Shown here piece by piece: positions 47,609 through 57,954 of a stretch of 64,000 bases of DNA; the first letter of the stretch is position 1, and each line of letters starts with the position of its first letter. The position numbers were made by a program, and so were the translations under genes. The notes beneath the pieces were generated by a model that saw only the letters and a program-made list of their open reading frames with translations, was not told the origin of the DNA and searched no databases. Source of the stretch: Dechloromonas hankyongensis (GTDB lineage Bacteria > Pseudomonadota > Gammaproteobacteria > Burkholderiales > Rhodocyclaceae); NCBI RefSeq assembly GCF_022012295.1, contig NZ_JAKLTN010000002.1, positions 1,116,001 to 1,180,000 of the forward strand, in the 5' to 3' direction.

Positions 47609-47872
47609 TTATTTGGGTTCTACGCTTGTATCTTCCATCGGCGGCAACACCGGCTGCGGAATACTGACCGCATGCAAAACCCCGGCACAGCAACCGAAAA
47701 AGGCCACCACCGCGGCCATGCTGGGCGTCCAGGTATCGGCCAGGCCGCGGGTAAACAGAAACCATCCGAATACCCCGATCGCGGGAATCATCATCAGGCC
47801 GCACAAGACGGCACACACCATGGCGATCTTGTGCCCGATGTGGCGCGGCTTGCGGATTATTTCTTCGGTCAT
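47609..47872 (-). CDS. Small two-span membrane protein
   Basis: An 87-residue protein, unknown family. Two hydrophobic segments (IAMVCAVLCGLMMIPAIGVFGWFLF, about 16-40, and MAAVVAFFGCCAGVLHAV, about 52-69) with basic N-terminal residues (IIRKPRHIGHK). Its ATG overlaps the stop of the secretin-like gene (four bases, ATGA), so they are coupled. Confidence 0.7.
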   Translation of the reverse strand: MTEEIIRKPRHIGHKIAMVCAVLCGLMMIPAIGVFGWFLFTRGLADTWTPSMAAVVAFFGCCAGVLHAVSIPQPVLPPMEDTSVEPK

Positions 47873-48675
47873 TCGGCTTCCTCGACTTTCAACCAGATGG
47901 AGCGATTATCCCGGGCATCGCTGGTACCCACGCTGAACGCGCCCCCTTGCTGGCCGGCCGCCTGACGGCCGCCGCCTCCGAGTTCTATCCATTCGCCCAA
48001 GGTGCCGGAAACCGTCGTTGCCAGACGCTGCGAGCTGACCGCACCACGGCCATAGGCCGGGTCGAAACTCTCGGCCTGCTGGGAAATGTCGAGGGTAACA
48101 CGCTGGCCGTTGATGCGCGGCGTGGCGTAGAAGCCGCTGCCGATATCGCGGTAAATGACGCCCTCGTTCACCATGGCGCCGCCCGGCCCAACGACCATCT
48201 GGCGCATCGGTACGGCCAGCGAGCGGCCGATCTGGATGAAGGCGCGCCCCCCCTCGACCGTCTGGACCATTTGCGCCGCGCTTTCGCCGCGCACGCTCTT
48301 CGTATCCCACACCGTCGCGCCGACATTGCTGCGTCGTGTGCTGCCCAGCGTCACCTGGCCGCCCACTTCGCCACCGCGTGCACTGTCCTCGGCCTGGCGA
48401 TTCTGCGAGATACGGATGATCAAACGGCGGGCCGGCCGATCCATCGCGGCCAGAGCCCGCTTGATCTCGTCGCGGTTGCGCGCCGAGGCTTTCAGGAACA
48501 GCTGGTCGTTCATGCCGGTCAGCGTACCACCCGGCTCGACCAGCGGCAGCAAGGCGGGCAGGATTTCATCGACCGTCTTGCTGCGCAGCTGGATGATTTC
48601 CATCTGCTGCGCGCCGGCAATACCGAGCCACAGCGCCAACAGGCCGGCTAGCAGCCATTTCAGGGCAGACCTCAT
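47869..48675 (-). CDS. Exported secretin-like protein
   Basis: A 268-residue protein with an N-terminal signal peptide (MRSALKWLLAGLLALWLGIAGA). An N0/N1-like secretin segment follows: QMEIIQLRSKTVDEILPALL and the TGMNDQLFLKASARNRDEIKRA pattern. The C-terminal region has beta-strand text similar to secretin walls (VIYRDIGSGFYATPRINGQR, VSGTLGEWIELGG). It is far shorter than PilQ or GspD and stands outside any secretion operon. GAGGAG precedes the start; a GTG one codon earlier is possible. Confidence 0.72.
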   Translation of the reverse strand: MRSALKWLLAGLLALWLGIAGAQQMEIIQLRSKTVDEILPALLPLVEPGGTLTGMNDQLFLKASARNRDEIKRALAAMDRPARRLIIRISQNRQAEDSARGGEVGGQVTLGSTRRSNVGATVWDTKSVRGESAAQMVQTVEGGRAFIQIGRSLAVPMRQMVVGPGGAMVNEGVIYRDIGSGFYATPRINGQRVTLDISQQAESFDPAYGRGAVSSQRLATTVSGTLGEWIELGGGGRQAAGQQGGAFSVGTSDARDNRSIWLKVEEAE

Positions 48676-48685
48676 CACTCGCTCC

Positions 48686-49804
48686 TCATTCGGAAGGAAT
48701 ATGTGGCAAGGCCAGGTATTCCTTCGAATTCATCTCGGTTAGACGGCTGACCGTGCGTTTGAATTCACTGGCCTGGGTGCCTTCCGTGTACAACTCCTCG
48801 GCCGCGCAGTCGGCGGTCGCGATCAGCTTGACCTTGTGGTCGTAGAAGACATCGACCAGCCAGGTGAAGCGACGGGCTTCCGAAGCCTGGTGCGAGGTCA
48901 TCCGCGGAATGTGCGAGAGCAGCACCGTGTGATAGCTGCGCGAAATTTCCAGATAGTCGTTCTGCGAACGCGGCCCGCCGCACAGGATCTGGAAATCGAA
49001 CCAGATCACGCCATGGCCGCGACGCAGCGTGTCGATATTGCGGCCGAGGATTTCGATATGGCCGCCCTTCTTGCCCTCCTCCCCGGCCACCATCTTGAAG
49101 TATTCGAGCATCTTCTTCTCGGCTGCAGCATCGGCCGGATGGTGATAGATCTCGACCTGCTCCAGGGCGCGCAGGCGGTAGTCGATGCCGGCTTCGACCT
49201 CGAAAACGTCGAGATGCTGTTTGAGCAGGGCGATGGTCGGCAAAAAGGTTTCGCGATGCAGGCCGTTCGGATACAGCATGTCCGGCGGATAGTTGGAAGT
49301 CATCACGACGATGACGCCCTTGGCGAACAGGCCCGTCATCAGGCGACCAAGGATCATCGCATCGGCGATGTCGGAGACGTGAAATTCGTCGAAGCAGAGC
49401 AGGCGGACTTCCTTGGCCACCTGCTCGGCGATCTTCAGCATGGGGTCCGGCTCGCCCTTGTACTTGTCGAGATCGCGGTGGATCTGCTGCATGAAGGCGT
49501 GGAAATGGATGCGCCGCTTGCGGCGGTAAGGCACCGAGTCGTAGAAGCAATCCATCAGGAAGCTCTTGCCGCGCCCGACGCCGCCCCAGAAATACACGCC
49601 CTTCGGCGGCTTGGGCGGTGCCAGCAGGCGTTTGAGCGTGCTGCCGCGATCCACCTTAAACGACAGCAGATTGGTGTATAGCGCCTGCAGGGCATTGGCG
49701 GCCGCCATCTGGGCGGCGTCGGCGACATAGCCCCGGGAGTCGAGCAAAGCCTTGTAAGCGTCGAGCATGCCCTGAGCGGCGACGTTCAATTTTTTATGCG
49801 GCAT
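48686..49804 (-). CDS. zapE: Cell division protein ZapE (AFG1-like ATPase)
   Basis: An AAA-type ATPase of the ZapE/AFG1 family, reported in E. coli to modulate FtsZ rings under stress. 372 residues from ATG 49804, the usual start (MPHKKLNVA). Walker A GGVGRGKSFLMD with the family-specific preceding PPKGVYFW, Walker B RLLCFDEFHVSDIADAM, sensor 1 in VVMTSNYPPDMLYPNGL. All ATPase motifs are intact. It is ten bases upstream of the secretin-like gene on the same strand. Confidence 0.93.
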   Translation of the reverse strand: MPHKKLNVAAQGMLDAYKALLDSRGYVADAAQMAAANALQALYTNLLSFKVDRGSTLKRLLAPPKPPKGVYFWGGVGRGKSFLMDCFYDSVPYRRKRRIHFHAFMQQIHRDLDKYKGEPDPMLKIAEQVAKEVRLLCFDEFHVSDIADAMILGRLMTGLFAKGVIVVMTSNYPPDMLYPNGLHRETFLPTIALLKQHLDVFEVEAGIDYRLRALEQVEIYHHPADAAAEKKMLEYFKMVAGEEGKKGGHIEILGRNIDTLRRGHGVIWFDFQILCGGPRSQNDYLEISRSYHTVLLSHIPRMTSHQASEARRFTWLVDVFYDHKVKLIATADCAAEELYTEGTQASEFKRTVSRLTEMNSKEYLALPHIPSE

Positions 49805-49847
49805 TGGTGCAAAATTTCTGCGTTGGGAAAGCTCGTATTTTCGCAAA

Positions 49848-49882
49848 TAAAAAAGGCGGGTGCGTAACCGCAACCCGCCTTT
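49848..49882 (-). terminator. Rho-independent terminator behind lpdA
   Basis: On the minus strand AAGGCGGGT / ACCCGCCTT forms a nine-base stem with an 11-base loop, followed by TTTTTTA, about 20 bases after the lpdA stop. Confidence 0.85.
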
Positions 49883-49901
49883 ATGGACTATTGAAGCGTA
49901 A

Positions 49902-51326
49902 TCAGAAGTTCAGCGTCCGCTTGTCGCAAGCCAGCGCGGCTTCATGCACGGTCTCCGACAGGGTCGGGTGAGCGTGGCAAATGCGCGCCAAGTCTTCGGA
50001 AGCACCGCCGAATTCCATCGCCACGACGGCTTCGGCGATGATTTCGGAAGCGTTGGCACCGATGATGTGCACGCCGAGGATACGGTCGGTCTTCTTGCAG
50101 GCCAGCATCTTGACGAAGCCGGACGGGTCGCCCATGCCCAGCGCGCGGCCATTGGCCAGGAACGGCACCTTGCCCGCCTTGTACTCGACGCCCTCGGCCT
50201 TCAGTTGCTGTTCGGTCTTGCCGACCCAGGCAATTTCCGGCGAGGTGTAGATGACGAAGGGAATGGTGTTGAAGTCGCAGTGACCAGCCTGGCCAGCCAT
50301 CAGTTCGGCAACCATGACGCCTTCTTCATGCGCCTTGTGCGCCAGCATCGGACCACGCACCACATCGCCGATGGCCCACACGCCCGGCAGGTTGGTGGCG
50401 CAGTGACCGTCGACTTCGACGAAGCCGCGGGCATCCAGCTTCAGGCCGACGCCTTCGGCATTCAGGCCGTCGGTGTTCGGCACGCGGCCGATGGAGACGA
50501 TCAGGCGATCGGCATCCAGCTTCTGCTCCTTGCCGTCCTTGTCGGTGTAGGCGATGGACACGGCCTTCTTGGTGGCCTTGATGTCGCCGATCTTGACGCC
50601 AACCTGGATGTTCAGGCCCTGCTTGGTGAACAGCTTGAGCGCTTCCTTGGCAACATCAACGTCGGCCACCGACAGGAATTCCGGCATGGCTTCGAGAACG
50701 GTCACTTCGGAACCGACGCGACGCCACACCGAACCCATTTCCAGACCGATGACGCCGGCACCGATGATGGCCAGCTTCTTCGGCACGGATTCCTGATTCA
50801 GGGCGCCTTCGTTGTCCATGACGATCTTCTGGTCGACCGGCACGTTGGGCAGGTGACGGGCCTTGGAGCCGGTAGCAACGATGACCTGCTTGGCCAGCAC
50901 TTCCTCAGCGCCGACCTTGACCTTCCAGTAATCGCCTTCCTTGCCGACGAAAGAACCGTGGCCAGCCAGGAAGGTGACCTTGTTCTTCTTCAGCAGCATC
51001 TTGATGCCGCCGGTCAGCTGATTGACCACGCCATCCTTGCGTGCCTTCATGGTCGGCACGTCGATGGTGGCCTTGCCAACCTTGATGCCCTGGGCTTCAA
51101 AGCTGTGGTTGGCTTCCTCGAACAGGTGCGAGGTGTGCAGCAGCGCCTTGGACGGGATGCAGCCGACGTTCAGGCAGGTGCCGCCAAGACGCGGCTCGCC
51201 CTTCGGGTCAGCATAGGGATTGGATTCGGCGCAAGCGGCCGAGAAACCGAGCTGCGAAGCGCGGATGGCAGCGATGTAGCCGCCGGGGCCGCCGCCGATA
51301 ACGAGCACGTCAAATTGCTTGGACAT
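49902..51326 (-). CDS. lpdA: Dihydrolipoyl dehydrogenase (E3)
   Basis: FAD/NAD flavoenzyme that reoxidises the lipoyl group of the 2-oxoglutarate dehydrogenase complex. 474 residues. FAD motif [15 protein letters not shown] at the N-terminus, redox disulfide in [19 protein letters not shown] motif [13 protein letters not shown], and the C-terminal catalytic HAHPTLSE box. It is last gene of sucA-sucB-lpdA and is followed by a terminator, so it is probably dedicated to this complex. Confidence 0.96.
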   Translation of the reverse strand: MSKQFDVLVIGGGPGGYIAAIRASQLGFSAACAESNPYADPKGEPRLGGTCLNVGCIPSKALLHTSHLFEEANHSFEAQGIKVGKATIDVPTMKARKDGVVNQLTGGIKMLLKKNKVTFLAGHGSFVGKEGDYWKVKVGAEEVLAKQVIVATGSKARHLPNVPVDQKIVMDNEGALNQESVPKKLAIIGAGVIGLEMGSVWRRVGSEVTVLEAMPEFLSVADVDVAKEALKLFTKQGLNIQVGVKIGDIKATKKAVSIAYTDKDGKEQKLDADRLIVSIGRVPNTDGLNAEGVGLKLDARGFVEVDGHCATNLPGVWAIGDVVRGPMLAHKAHEEGVMVAELMAGQAGHCDFNTIPFVIYTSPEIAWVGKTEQQLKAEGVEYKAGKVPFLANGRALGMGDPSGFVKMLACKKTDRILGVHIIGANASEIIAEAVVAMEFGGASEDLARICHAHPTLSETVHEAALACDKRTLNF

Positions 51327-51402
51327 GTGACAAACCTTTCAGAATTCAGATGTGCAAAAGCGCCAGCGCCCTTGTCGGGACACTGGCGCCGGCAGACGTC
51401 GA

Positions 51403-52635
51403 TTAGACGCCGAGCAGCAGGCGGGACGGATCTTCCAGCGCTTCCTTCATGGTCACCAGACCGAGGACGGCTTCGCGGCCGTCGATGATGCGGTGATCGT
51501 AGGACATGGCGAGGTAGTTGATCGGACGCACGACGACCTGACCGTTTTCAACGACCGCACGGTCCTTGGTGGCATGGATGCCGAGGATCGCGGATTGCGG
51601 CGGGTTGATGATCGGGGTCGACAGCATGGAACCGAAAACGCCGCCGTTGGAGATGGAGAAGGTGCCGCCAGTCAGATCTTCGATCGACAGCTTGCCATCC
51701 TTGGCCTTGGCGCCGAATTCGGCGATCTTCTTCTCGATCTCGGCGATGGACATCTGGTCGGCGTTGCGCAGGATGGGCACAACCAGGCCGCGCGGCGAAC
51801 CGACGGCGATACCGATGTCGATGTAACCGTGGTAGACGATGTCGTTGCCATCAACCGAGGCGTTGAGGACCGGGAACTTCTGCAGGGCGGCGCAAGCGGC
51901 CTTGACGAAGAAGCCCATGAAGCCCAGGCGAACGCCGTGTGCCTTCTCGAACTTCTCGGCGTACTGCTTGCGCAGCGCCATGATCGGACCCATGTTCACT
52001 TCGTTGAAGGTGGTCAGGATGGCGTTGGTCGATTGCGACTGCAGCAGGCGCTCGGCGACGCGAGCCCGCAGACGGGACATCGGCACGCGCTGTTCGGTGC
52101 GCTCACCCAGGGCCACACCGGTGTTCGGGGCAGCGATGCTGACCGCAGCCGGAGCGGCAGCGGCAACCGGGCCGGCCTTCGGCGCAGCAGCAACGGCATC
52201 TTCCTTGGTGACGCGGCCACCACGACCCGAACCGGCGACGTCGCCAGCGGCAATGCCCTTTTCGTCGAGGATCTTGCGTGCCGACGGGCTGGCGGTGCCG
52301 GCCGGTGCAGCAGCGGCGGCAGCCGGAGCGGCCTTGGCGGCGGGGGCCGCGGCCTTCGGCGCTTCGGCAGCCGGGGCGGCAGCGCCCGCCTTGGCTTCCG
52401 TATCGATGCGGGCGATCAGTTCGCCGGAAACGACGGTTTCGCCATCGCCCTTGACGATTTCGACCAGCACGCCAGCGCCTGGCGACGGGACTTCGAGAAC
52501 GACCTTGTCGGTTTCGATATCGATCAGGATTTCATCGCGCGCAACAGCTTCGCCGATTTTCTTTTTCCAGGAAGCCAGCGTGCCTTCGGCAACGGACTCG
52601 GACAACTGGGGGACTTGAACTTCGATAATGCTCAT
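51403..52635 (-). CDS. sucB: Dihydrolipoyl succinyltransferase (E2 of 2-oxoglutarate dehydrogenase)
   Basis: Core of the 2-oxoglutarate dehydrogenase complex; transfers succinyl to CoA. 410 residues from ATG 52635 (GGAG upstream). One lipoyl domain with Lys in [13 protein letters not shown] (about 40-52), a long Ala/Pro hinge, the E3-binding segment [20 protein letters not shown], a second hinge and the catalytic domain. The catalytic His-Asp motif is [11 protein letters not shown] near the C-terminus. [20 protein letters not shown] is the family signature. Confidence 0.96.
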   Translation of the reverse strand: MSIIEVQVPQLSESVAEGTLASWKKKIGEAVARDEILIDIETDKVVLEVPSPGAGVLVEIVKGDGETVVSGELIARIDTEAKAGAAAPAAEAPKAAAPAAKAAPAAAAAAPAGTASPSARKILDEKGIAAGDVAGSGRGGRVTKEDAVAAAPKAGPVAAAAPAAVSIAAPNTGVALGERTEQRVPMSRLRARVAERLLQSQSTNAILTTFNEVNMGPIMALRKQYAEKFEKAHGVRLGFMGFFVKAACAALQKFPVLNASVDGNDIVYHGYIDIGIAVGSPRGLVVPILRNADQMSIAEIEKKIAEFGAKAKDGKLSIEDLTGGTFSISNGGVFGSMLSTPIINPPQSAILGIHATKDRAVVENGQVVVRPINYLAMSYDHRIIDGREAVLGLVTMKEALEDPSRLLLGV

Positions 52636-52659
52636 GTGTGACTCCACTCTGTTGTTTTA

Positions 52660-55500
52660 TTAGTACTCGATCTTGCCCAGTGCGGACTCGATCAAAGCCT
52701 TGGTTTGCTCGTTGTGCTTGGCCAGATAACCGACCGCCGGCGACGAAGAGGCAGGACGCGAGACCAGCAGCATCTTCTGCTTGGTGCCGAGCTGCGAATC
52801 CAGATGGTGACGCGAGGCGATCCAGTACCAGGCGCCCTGGTTGCGCGGCTCTTCCTGACACCAGACGATTTCGGCGGCCTTCGGATACTTGGCCAGTTCC
52901 TTTGCCAGGGAGTCCTTCGGGAACGGATAGAGCTGTTCCAGACGAACGATGGCGATGTCCTTGATGCCCTTTTCGCGACGCGCGTTGACCAGGTCGTAAT
53001 AGACCTTGCCCGAGCAGAGGATCACGCGCTTGACCTTCTTGGCGTCGATCGCATCGACTTCGCCGATGACGCGCTGGAATTCGCCGTTGGCCAGTTCTTC
53101 CAGGGAGGAGCTGGCATCCTTGTGGCGCAACAGCGACTTCGGCGACATGACGATCAGCGGCTTGCGCTGCATGCGGACACCCTGACGGCGCAGCATGTGG
53201 AAAACCTGGGCAGCCGTGGTCGGCATGCAGACTTCCATGTTCATTTCGGCGCACAGCTGCATGAAGCGTTCCGGACGGGCGGAGGAGTGCTCCGGACCCT
53301 GACCTTCGTACCCGTGCGGCAGCAACATGACCAGACCGCAGGCGCGTCCCCACTTGGCTTCACCCGAAGCGATGAACTGGTCGATGACGACCTGGGCACC
53401 GTTGGCGAAGTCGCCGAACTGGCCTTCCCAGATGACCAACTCGTACGGGTTGGCGGAAGCGTAGCCGTAGTCGAAGGCGAGAACGGCTTCTTCGGACAGA
53501 ACCGAGTCGTAGCACTGGAAGCCGGCCTGCTTTTCCTGCAGGTTCTTCAGCGGATGGTAGGTACCGATATCCCAGCTGGTACGGTTCTGGTCGTGGAAGG
53601 CGGCATGGCGGTGGAAGAAAGTACCCCGGCCGACGTCTTCACCGGAAATGCGCACGCCGTAGCCGGAAACCAGCAGCGAAGCGTAGGCCAGGTTCTCGGC
53701 CATGCCCCAGTCGACCGGCAGCTTGCCTTCGCCCATGGCGGCACGATCTTCGACGATCTTCTTGACGCGCGAATGCAGCGTGAAGCCTTCGGGAACGGTG
53801 CTCAGGCGCTGGGCCAGACGTTGCAGTTCCTTCATCGGCACCGTCGTATCGCAGGTTTCGACGTAGTGCTTGGTCAGGAACGGAGTCCAGTCGATGGTGT
53901 TCGGATGCTTGTAACCAGCCAGCACCGGGTTGTACAGCAGCTCGCCCTTGTCGAGGTGAGCGCGGTAGTCAGTGATCATCTGGTCCGGACCGTCGGCAGC
54001 CAGCACGCCTTCGGCGATCAACTTGTCGCCGTACAGCTTGCGGGTACCCGGATGCTTGCTGATGATCTTGTACATCAGCGGCTGGGTAACCATCGGCTCG
54101 TCCTGCTCGTTGTGGCCGAGCTTGCGGTAGCAGATGATGTCGATGACGACATCCTTCTCGAAGGTCTGACGGTACTCGACGGCCAGTTGGGTAACCAGCG
54201 CCACGGCTTCCGGATCGTCGCCATTGACGTGGAAGATCGGTGCATCGACCATCTTGAAGATGTCGGTGCAGTAGTGGCCGGAGCGGTAGTCGCGCGGGTC
54301 GGAGGTGGTGAAGCCAACCTGGTTGTTGACCACGATGTGCAGCACGCCGCCGACACCGTAACCGCGGGTCTGGGCGAAGTTGAGCATTTCCTGGTTGACG
54401 CCCTGGCCGGCTACGGCGGCGTCGCCGTGCACCAGGATCGGCATGACCTTCTGCTTGCTGCCTTCGCCGCGACGAACCTGGCGGGCATAGACGGAACCGG
54501 CCACCACCGGGTTGACGATTTCGAGGTGGGACGGGTTGAAGGCCAGCGTCAGGTGGCAGGCGCCGCCCGGGGTGGACACGTCGGACGAGAAGCCCATGTG
54601 GTACTTTACGTCGCCGGCCGACAGGTCGCTCTTCTTCTTGCCTTCGAATTCGGCGAAGAGCATGGACGGGGCCTTGCCCAGCGTATTGACCAGCACGTTC
54701 AGCCGACCGCGGTGTGCCATGCCGACGACGACTTCGTCGACGCCCAGCTTGCCGCCGGTGCGGATGGCTTCGTCCATCGAGACGATCAGCGATTCGCCGC
54801 CTTCCAGCGAGAAGCGCTTCTGGCCGACGTACTTGGTGTGCAGGTAACGCTCGAGGGTTTCAGCAGCAGTCAGGCGCTCGAGAATGCGCTTTTTCTGTTC
54901 GGCATTGTAGGTCGGACGCGAACGGATGTTTTCGAGGCGCTCTTGCAGCCAGCGCTTCTCGTCGTAATCCGTCATGTACATGTATTCGACGCCGATGGTA
55001 CCGCAGTAGGTCTGCTTCAGCGTTTCCAGAATATCGCCGAGCTTGGCGGTGTCCGGCAGGCCCTTCAGCGAACCGACGTTGAAAGTCTGGTTCAGGTCGG
55101 CATCGGTAAAGCCATAGAAAGACGGCTCCAACTCGTCGATCTTCGGGCGCGGCAGGCGCTTGAGCGGATCGAGTTCGGCCCAGCGGGTACCGAGCGAGCG
55201 GTAGGCCGTGACCAGTTGGCCGACGGCGGATTGCTTCTTGTGCTCGGTGGAAGCGGAAGCCGGTGCGGCCTGGCGGAAACCGCCGTCCTTGGCCAGTTCG
55301 GCGAAGGCGGCAATGACCGGCGCGTGGGCGACGTCGCGGGCAACGTAACCCGGCATCTGAGCCAGGCGGTCGAAATAATCGCGCCATTCAGGCGAAACGG
55401 AGGTCGGATCGTTCAGATAGTTTTCGTACAGCTCTTCAACGAACGGCGCGTTGCCGCCGAAGAACATGGTGCTGTCGAACAGTTGGTTCATCGTAGTCAT
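52660..55500 (-). CDS. sucA: 2-oxoglutarate dehydrogenase E1 component
   Basis: Thiamine-diphosphate-dependent E1 of the 2-oxoglutarate dehydrogenase complex, 946 residues. Visible elements are the substrate-binding AHRGRLNVL, VKYHMGFSSD, the ThDP motif GDAAVAGQGV...N and HINGDDPEAV-like text (FHVNGDDPEAVALVTQLA), and the C-terminal ICSGKVYYDL-type end. ATG 55500 has GGGGA upstream; longer in-frame starts reach into the gltA terminator. sucB follows after 24 bases. Confidence 0.96.
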   Translation of the reverse strand: MTTMNQLFDSTMFFGGNAPFVEELYENYLNDPTSVSPEWRDYFDRLAQMPGYVARDVAHAPVIAAFAELAKDGGFRQAAPASASTEHKKQSAVGQLVTAYRSLGTRWAELDPLKRLPRPKIDELEPSFYGFTDADLNQTFNVGSLKGLPDTAKLGDILETLKQTYCGTIGVEYMYMTDYDEKRWLQERLENIRSRPTYNAEQKKRILERLTAAETLERYLHTKYVGQKRFSLEGGESLIVSMDEAIRTGGKLGVDEVVVGMAHRGRLNVLVNTLGKAPSMLFAEFEGKKKSDLSAGDVKYHMGFSSDVSTPGGACHLTLAFNPSHLEIVNPVVAGSVYARQVRRGEGSKQKVMPILVHGDAAVAGQGVNQEMLNFAQTRGYGVGGVLHIVVNNQVGFTTSDPRDYRSGHYCTDIFKMVDAPIFHVNGDDPEAVALVTQLAVEYRQTFEKDVVIDIICYRKLGHNEQDEPMVTQPLMYKIISKHPGTRKLYGDKLIAEGVLAADGPDQMITDYRAHLDKGELLYNPVLAGYKHPNTIDWTPFLTKHYVETCDTTVPMKELQRLAQRLSTVPEGFTLHSRVKKIVEDRAAMGEGKLPVDWGMAENLAYASLLVSGYGVRISGEDVGRGTFFHRHAAFHDQNRTSWDIGTYHPLKNLQEKQAGFQCYDSVLSEEAVLAFDYGYASANPYELVIWEGQFGDFANGAQVVIDQFIASGEAKWGRACGLVMLLPHGYEGQGPEHSSARPERFMQLCAEMNMEVCMPTTAAQVFHMLRRQGVRMQRKPLIVMSPKSLLRHKDASSSLEELANGEFQRVIGEVDAIDAKKVKRVILCSGKVYYDLVNARREKGIKDIAIVRLEQLYPFPKDSLAKELAKYPKAAEIVWCQEEPRNQGAWYWIASRHHLDSQLGTKQKMLLVSRPASSSPAVGYLAKHNEQTKALIESALGKIEY

Positions 55501-55570
55501 AGGCATCCCCACTAGGGTGTTTTTCTTGATTTGTAGCTGCTTTTGTGCGGTGCTACAGGTCTCCGCAGGT

Positions 55571-55606
55571 AAAAAAAGGGCGGCCACGCGGCCGCCCAAT
55601 TTTTTC
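55571..55606 (-). terminator. Rho-independent terminator between gltA and sucA
   Basis: Perfect eight-base stem GGGCGGCC / GGCCGCCC with a 4-base loop and a run of seven T on the minus strand, directly behind gltA. An A-rich run on the other side makes it potentially bidirectional. It should uncouple sdh-gltA transcription from sucAB-lpdA. Confidence 0.88.
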
Positions 55607-55607
55607 T

Positions 55608-56906
<1,299 letters not shown>

Positions 56907-56989
56907 GGTGTCTTCCCTTTACAGGTGTTGATTGTCACTGCACTGCCAAAAAAGCGGTAAACGTTCCAAAGTTAGAACATAAACCTTAC

Positions 56990-57232
56990 TCAACTCTTAC
57001 GAATCGCCGCCACGATAGGCGCGAAACGAGGATCATCGCACTCGGTCTTGCCGCTGAGCCAGTACCAGAGCTCGTGATCCTCCATATCGGCCAATTCCAC
57101 GAACACCTGCTGCTGCTCGTCGGTCAGCTTGTCAAACCCGTCATCGAGAAAACGCGTCAGCGTGATGTCGAGTTCGAGAAGCGCACGACGGATACAGCGC
57201 CAGCGCAGGCGTTCGTAGTCCGCCCGCTCCAT
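56990..57232 (-). CDS. sdhE: Succinate dehydrogenase assembly factor SdhE
   Basis: A small protein that promotes covalent FAD attachment to SdhA. 80 residues, the normal length. The family pattern is clear (RADYERLRWRCIRRALLELD, then LDDGFDKLTDEQQQVFVELADM and DHELWYWLSG). The conserved RGxxE motif reads R-A-L-L-E here, with alanine for glycine. Its ATG overlaps the sdhB stop (TGATG). An upstream in-frame start would lie inside sdhB and is not used. Confidence 0.9.
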   Translation of the reverse strand: MERADYERLRWRCIRRALLELDITLTRFLDDGFDKLTDEQQQVFVELADMEDHELWYWLSGKTECDDPRFAPIVAAIRKS

Positions 57233-57942
57233 CAGACGGCGCGGCGAACCATCATGTCCTTGATCTTGCCGATGGCCTTGGTCGGGTTCAGACCCTTCGG
57301 GCACACGTCAACACAGTTCATGATGGTATGGCAACGGAACAGGCGATACGGGTCCTCGAGATTGTCGAGGCGCTCGTTGGTGGCCTGGTCGCGCGTATCG
57401 GCGATGAAACGGTAGGCGGCCAGCAGGCCGGCCGGCCCGACGAACTTGTCCGGGTTCCACCAGAACGACGGGCAGGACGTGGAGCAGCAGGCGCACAGGA
57501 TGCACTCGTACAGGCCGTTCAGTTCTTCGCGATCTTCCGGCGATTGCAGACGCTCGCGTTCCGGAGCCGGATCGTTGTTGATCAGGTACGGCTTGATCGA
57601 GTGGTACTGCTTGAAGAACTGAGTCATATCGACGATCAGGTCGCGAATGACCGGCAGGCCGGGCAGCGGACGCAGCACGATCGGCTGCTTCAGGCTGTCG
57701 ATGTCGGTCAGACAGGCCAGGCCGTTCTTGCCGTTGATGTTCATGGCGTCGGAACCGCAGACGCCTTCACGGCAGGAGCGACGATAGGAAATCGTGTCGT
57801 CCTTGGCCTTCAGTTTGGTCAGCGCGTCCAGCAGCTTGCGGTCGGTCGGTTCGATTTCGACCGAGATATCCTGCATGTACGGCGCGTCATCCTTGTCCGG
57901 ATCGTAGCGATAGATGCTGAATTGAACCATGCGTTTGCTCAT
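57232..57942 (-). CDS. sdhB: Succinate dehydrogenase iron-sulfur subunit
   Basis: Electron-transfer subunit with three Fe-S clusters, 236 residues. 2Fe-2S ligands lie in SCREGVCGSDAM and NGLAC; the 4Fe-4S and 3Fe-4S ligands in CILCACCSTSCPSFWW and CHTIMNCVDVCPKGLNP. ATG 57942 has GGAG ten bases upstream. Part of sdhC-D-A-B-E. Confidence 0.97.
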   Translation of the reverse strand: MSKRMVQFSIYRYDPDKDDAPYMQDISVEIEPTDRKLLDALTKLKAKDDTISYRRSCREGVCGSDAMNINGKNGLACLTDIDSLKQPIVLRPLPGLPVIRDLIVDMTQFFKQYHSIKPYLINNDPAPERERLQSPEDREELNGLYECILCACCSTSCPSFWWNPDKFVGPAGLLAAYRFIADTRDQATNERLDNLEDPYRLFRCHTIMNCVDVCPKGLNPTKAIGKIKDMMVRRAV

Positions 57943-57954
57943 TCTGGACTCCAA

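Noticed and set aside
52705-55515. 936-codon open frame antisense to sucA
   Set aside because: Antisense shadow typical of high-GC codon use; sucA is unmistakable on the other strand.
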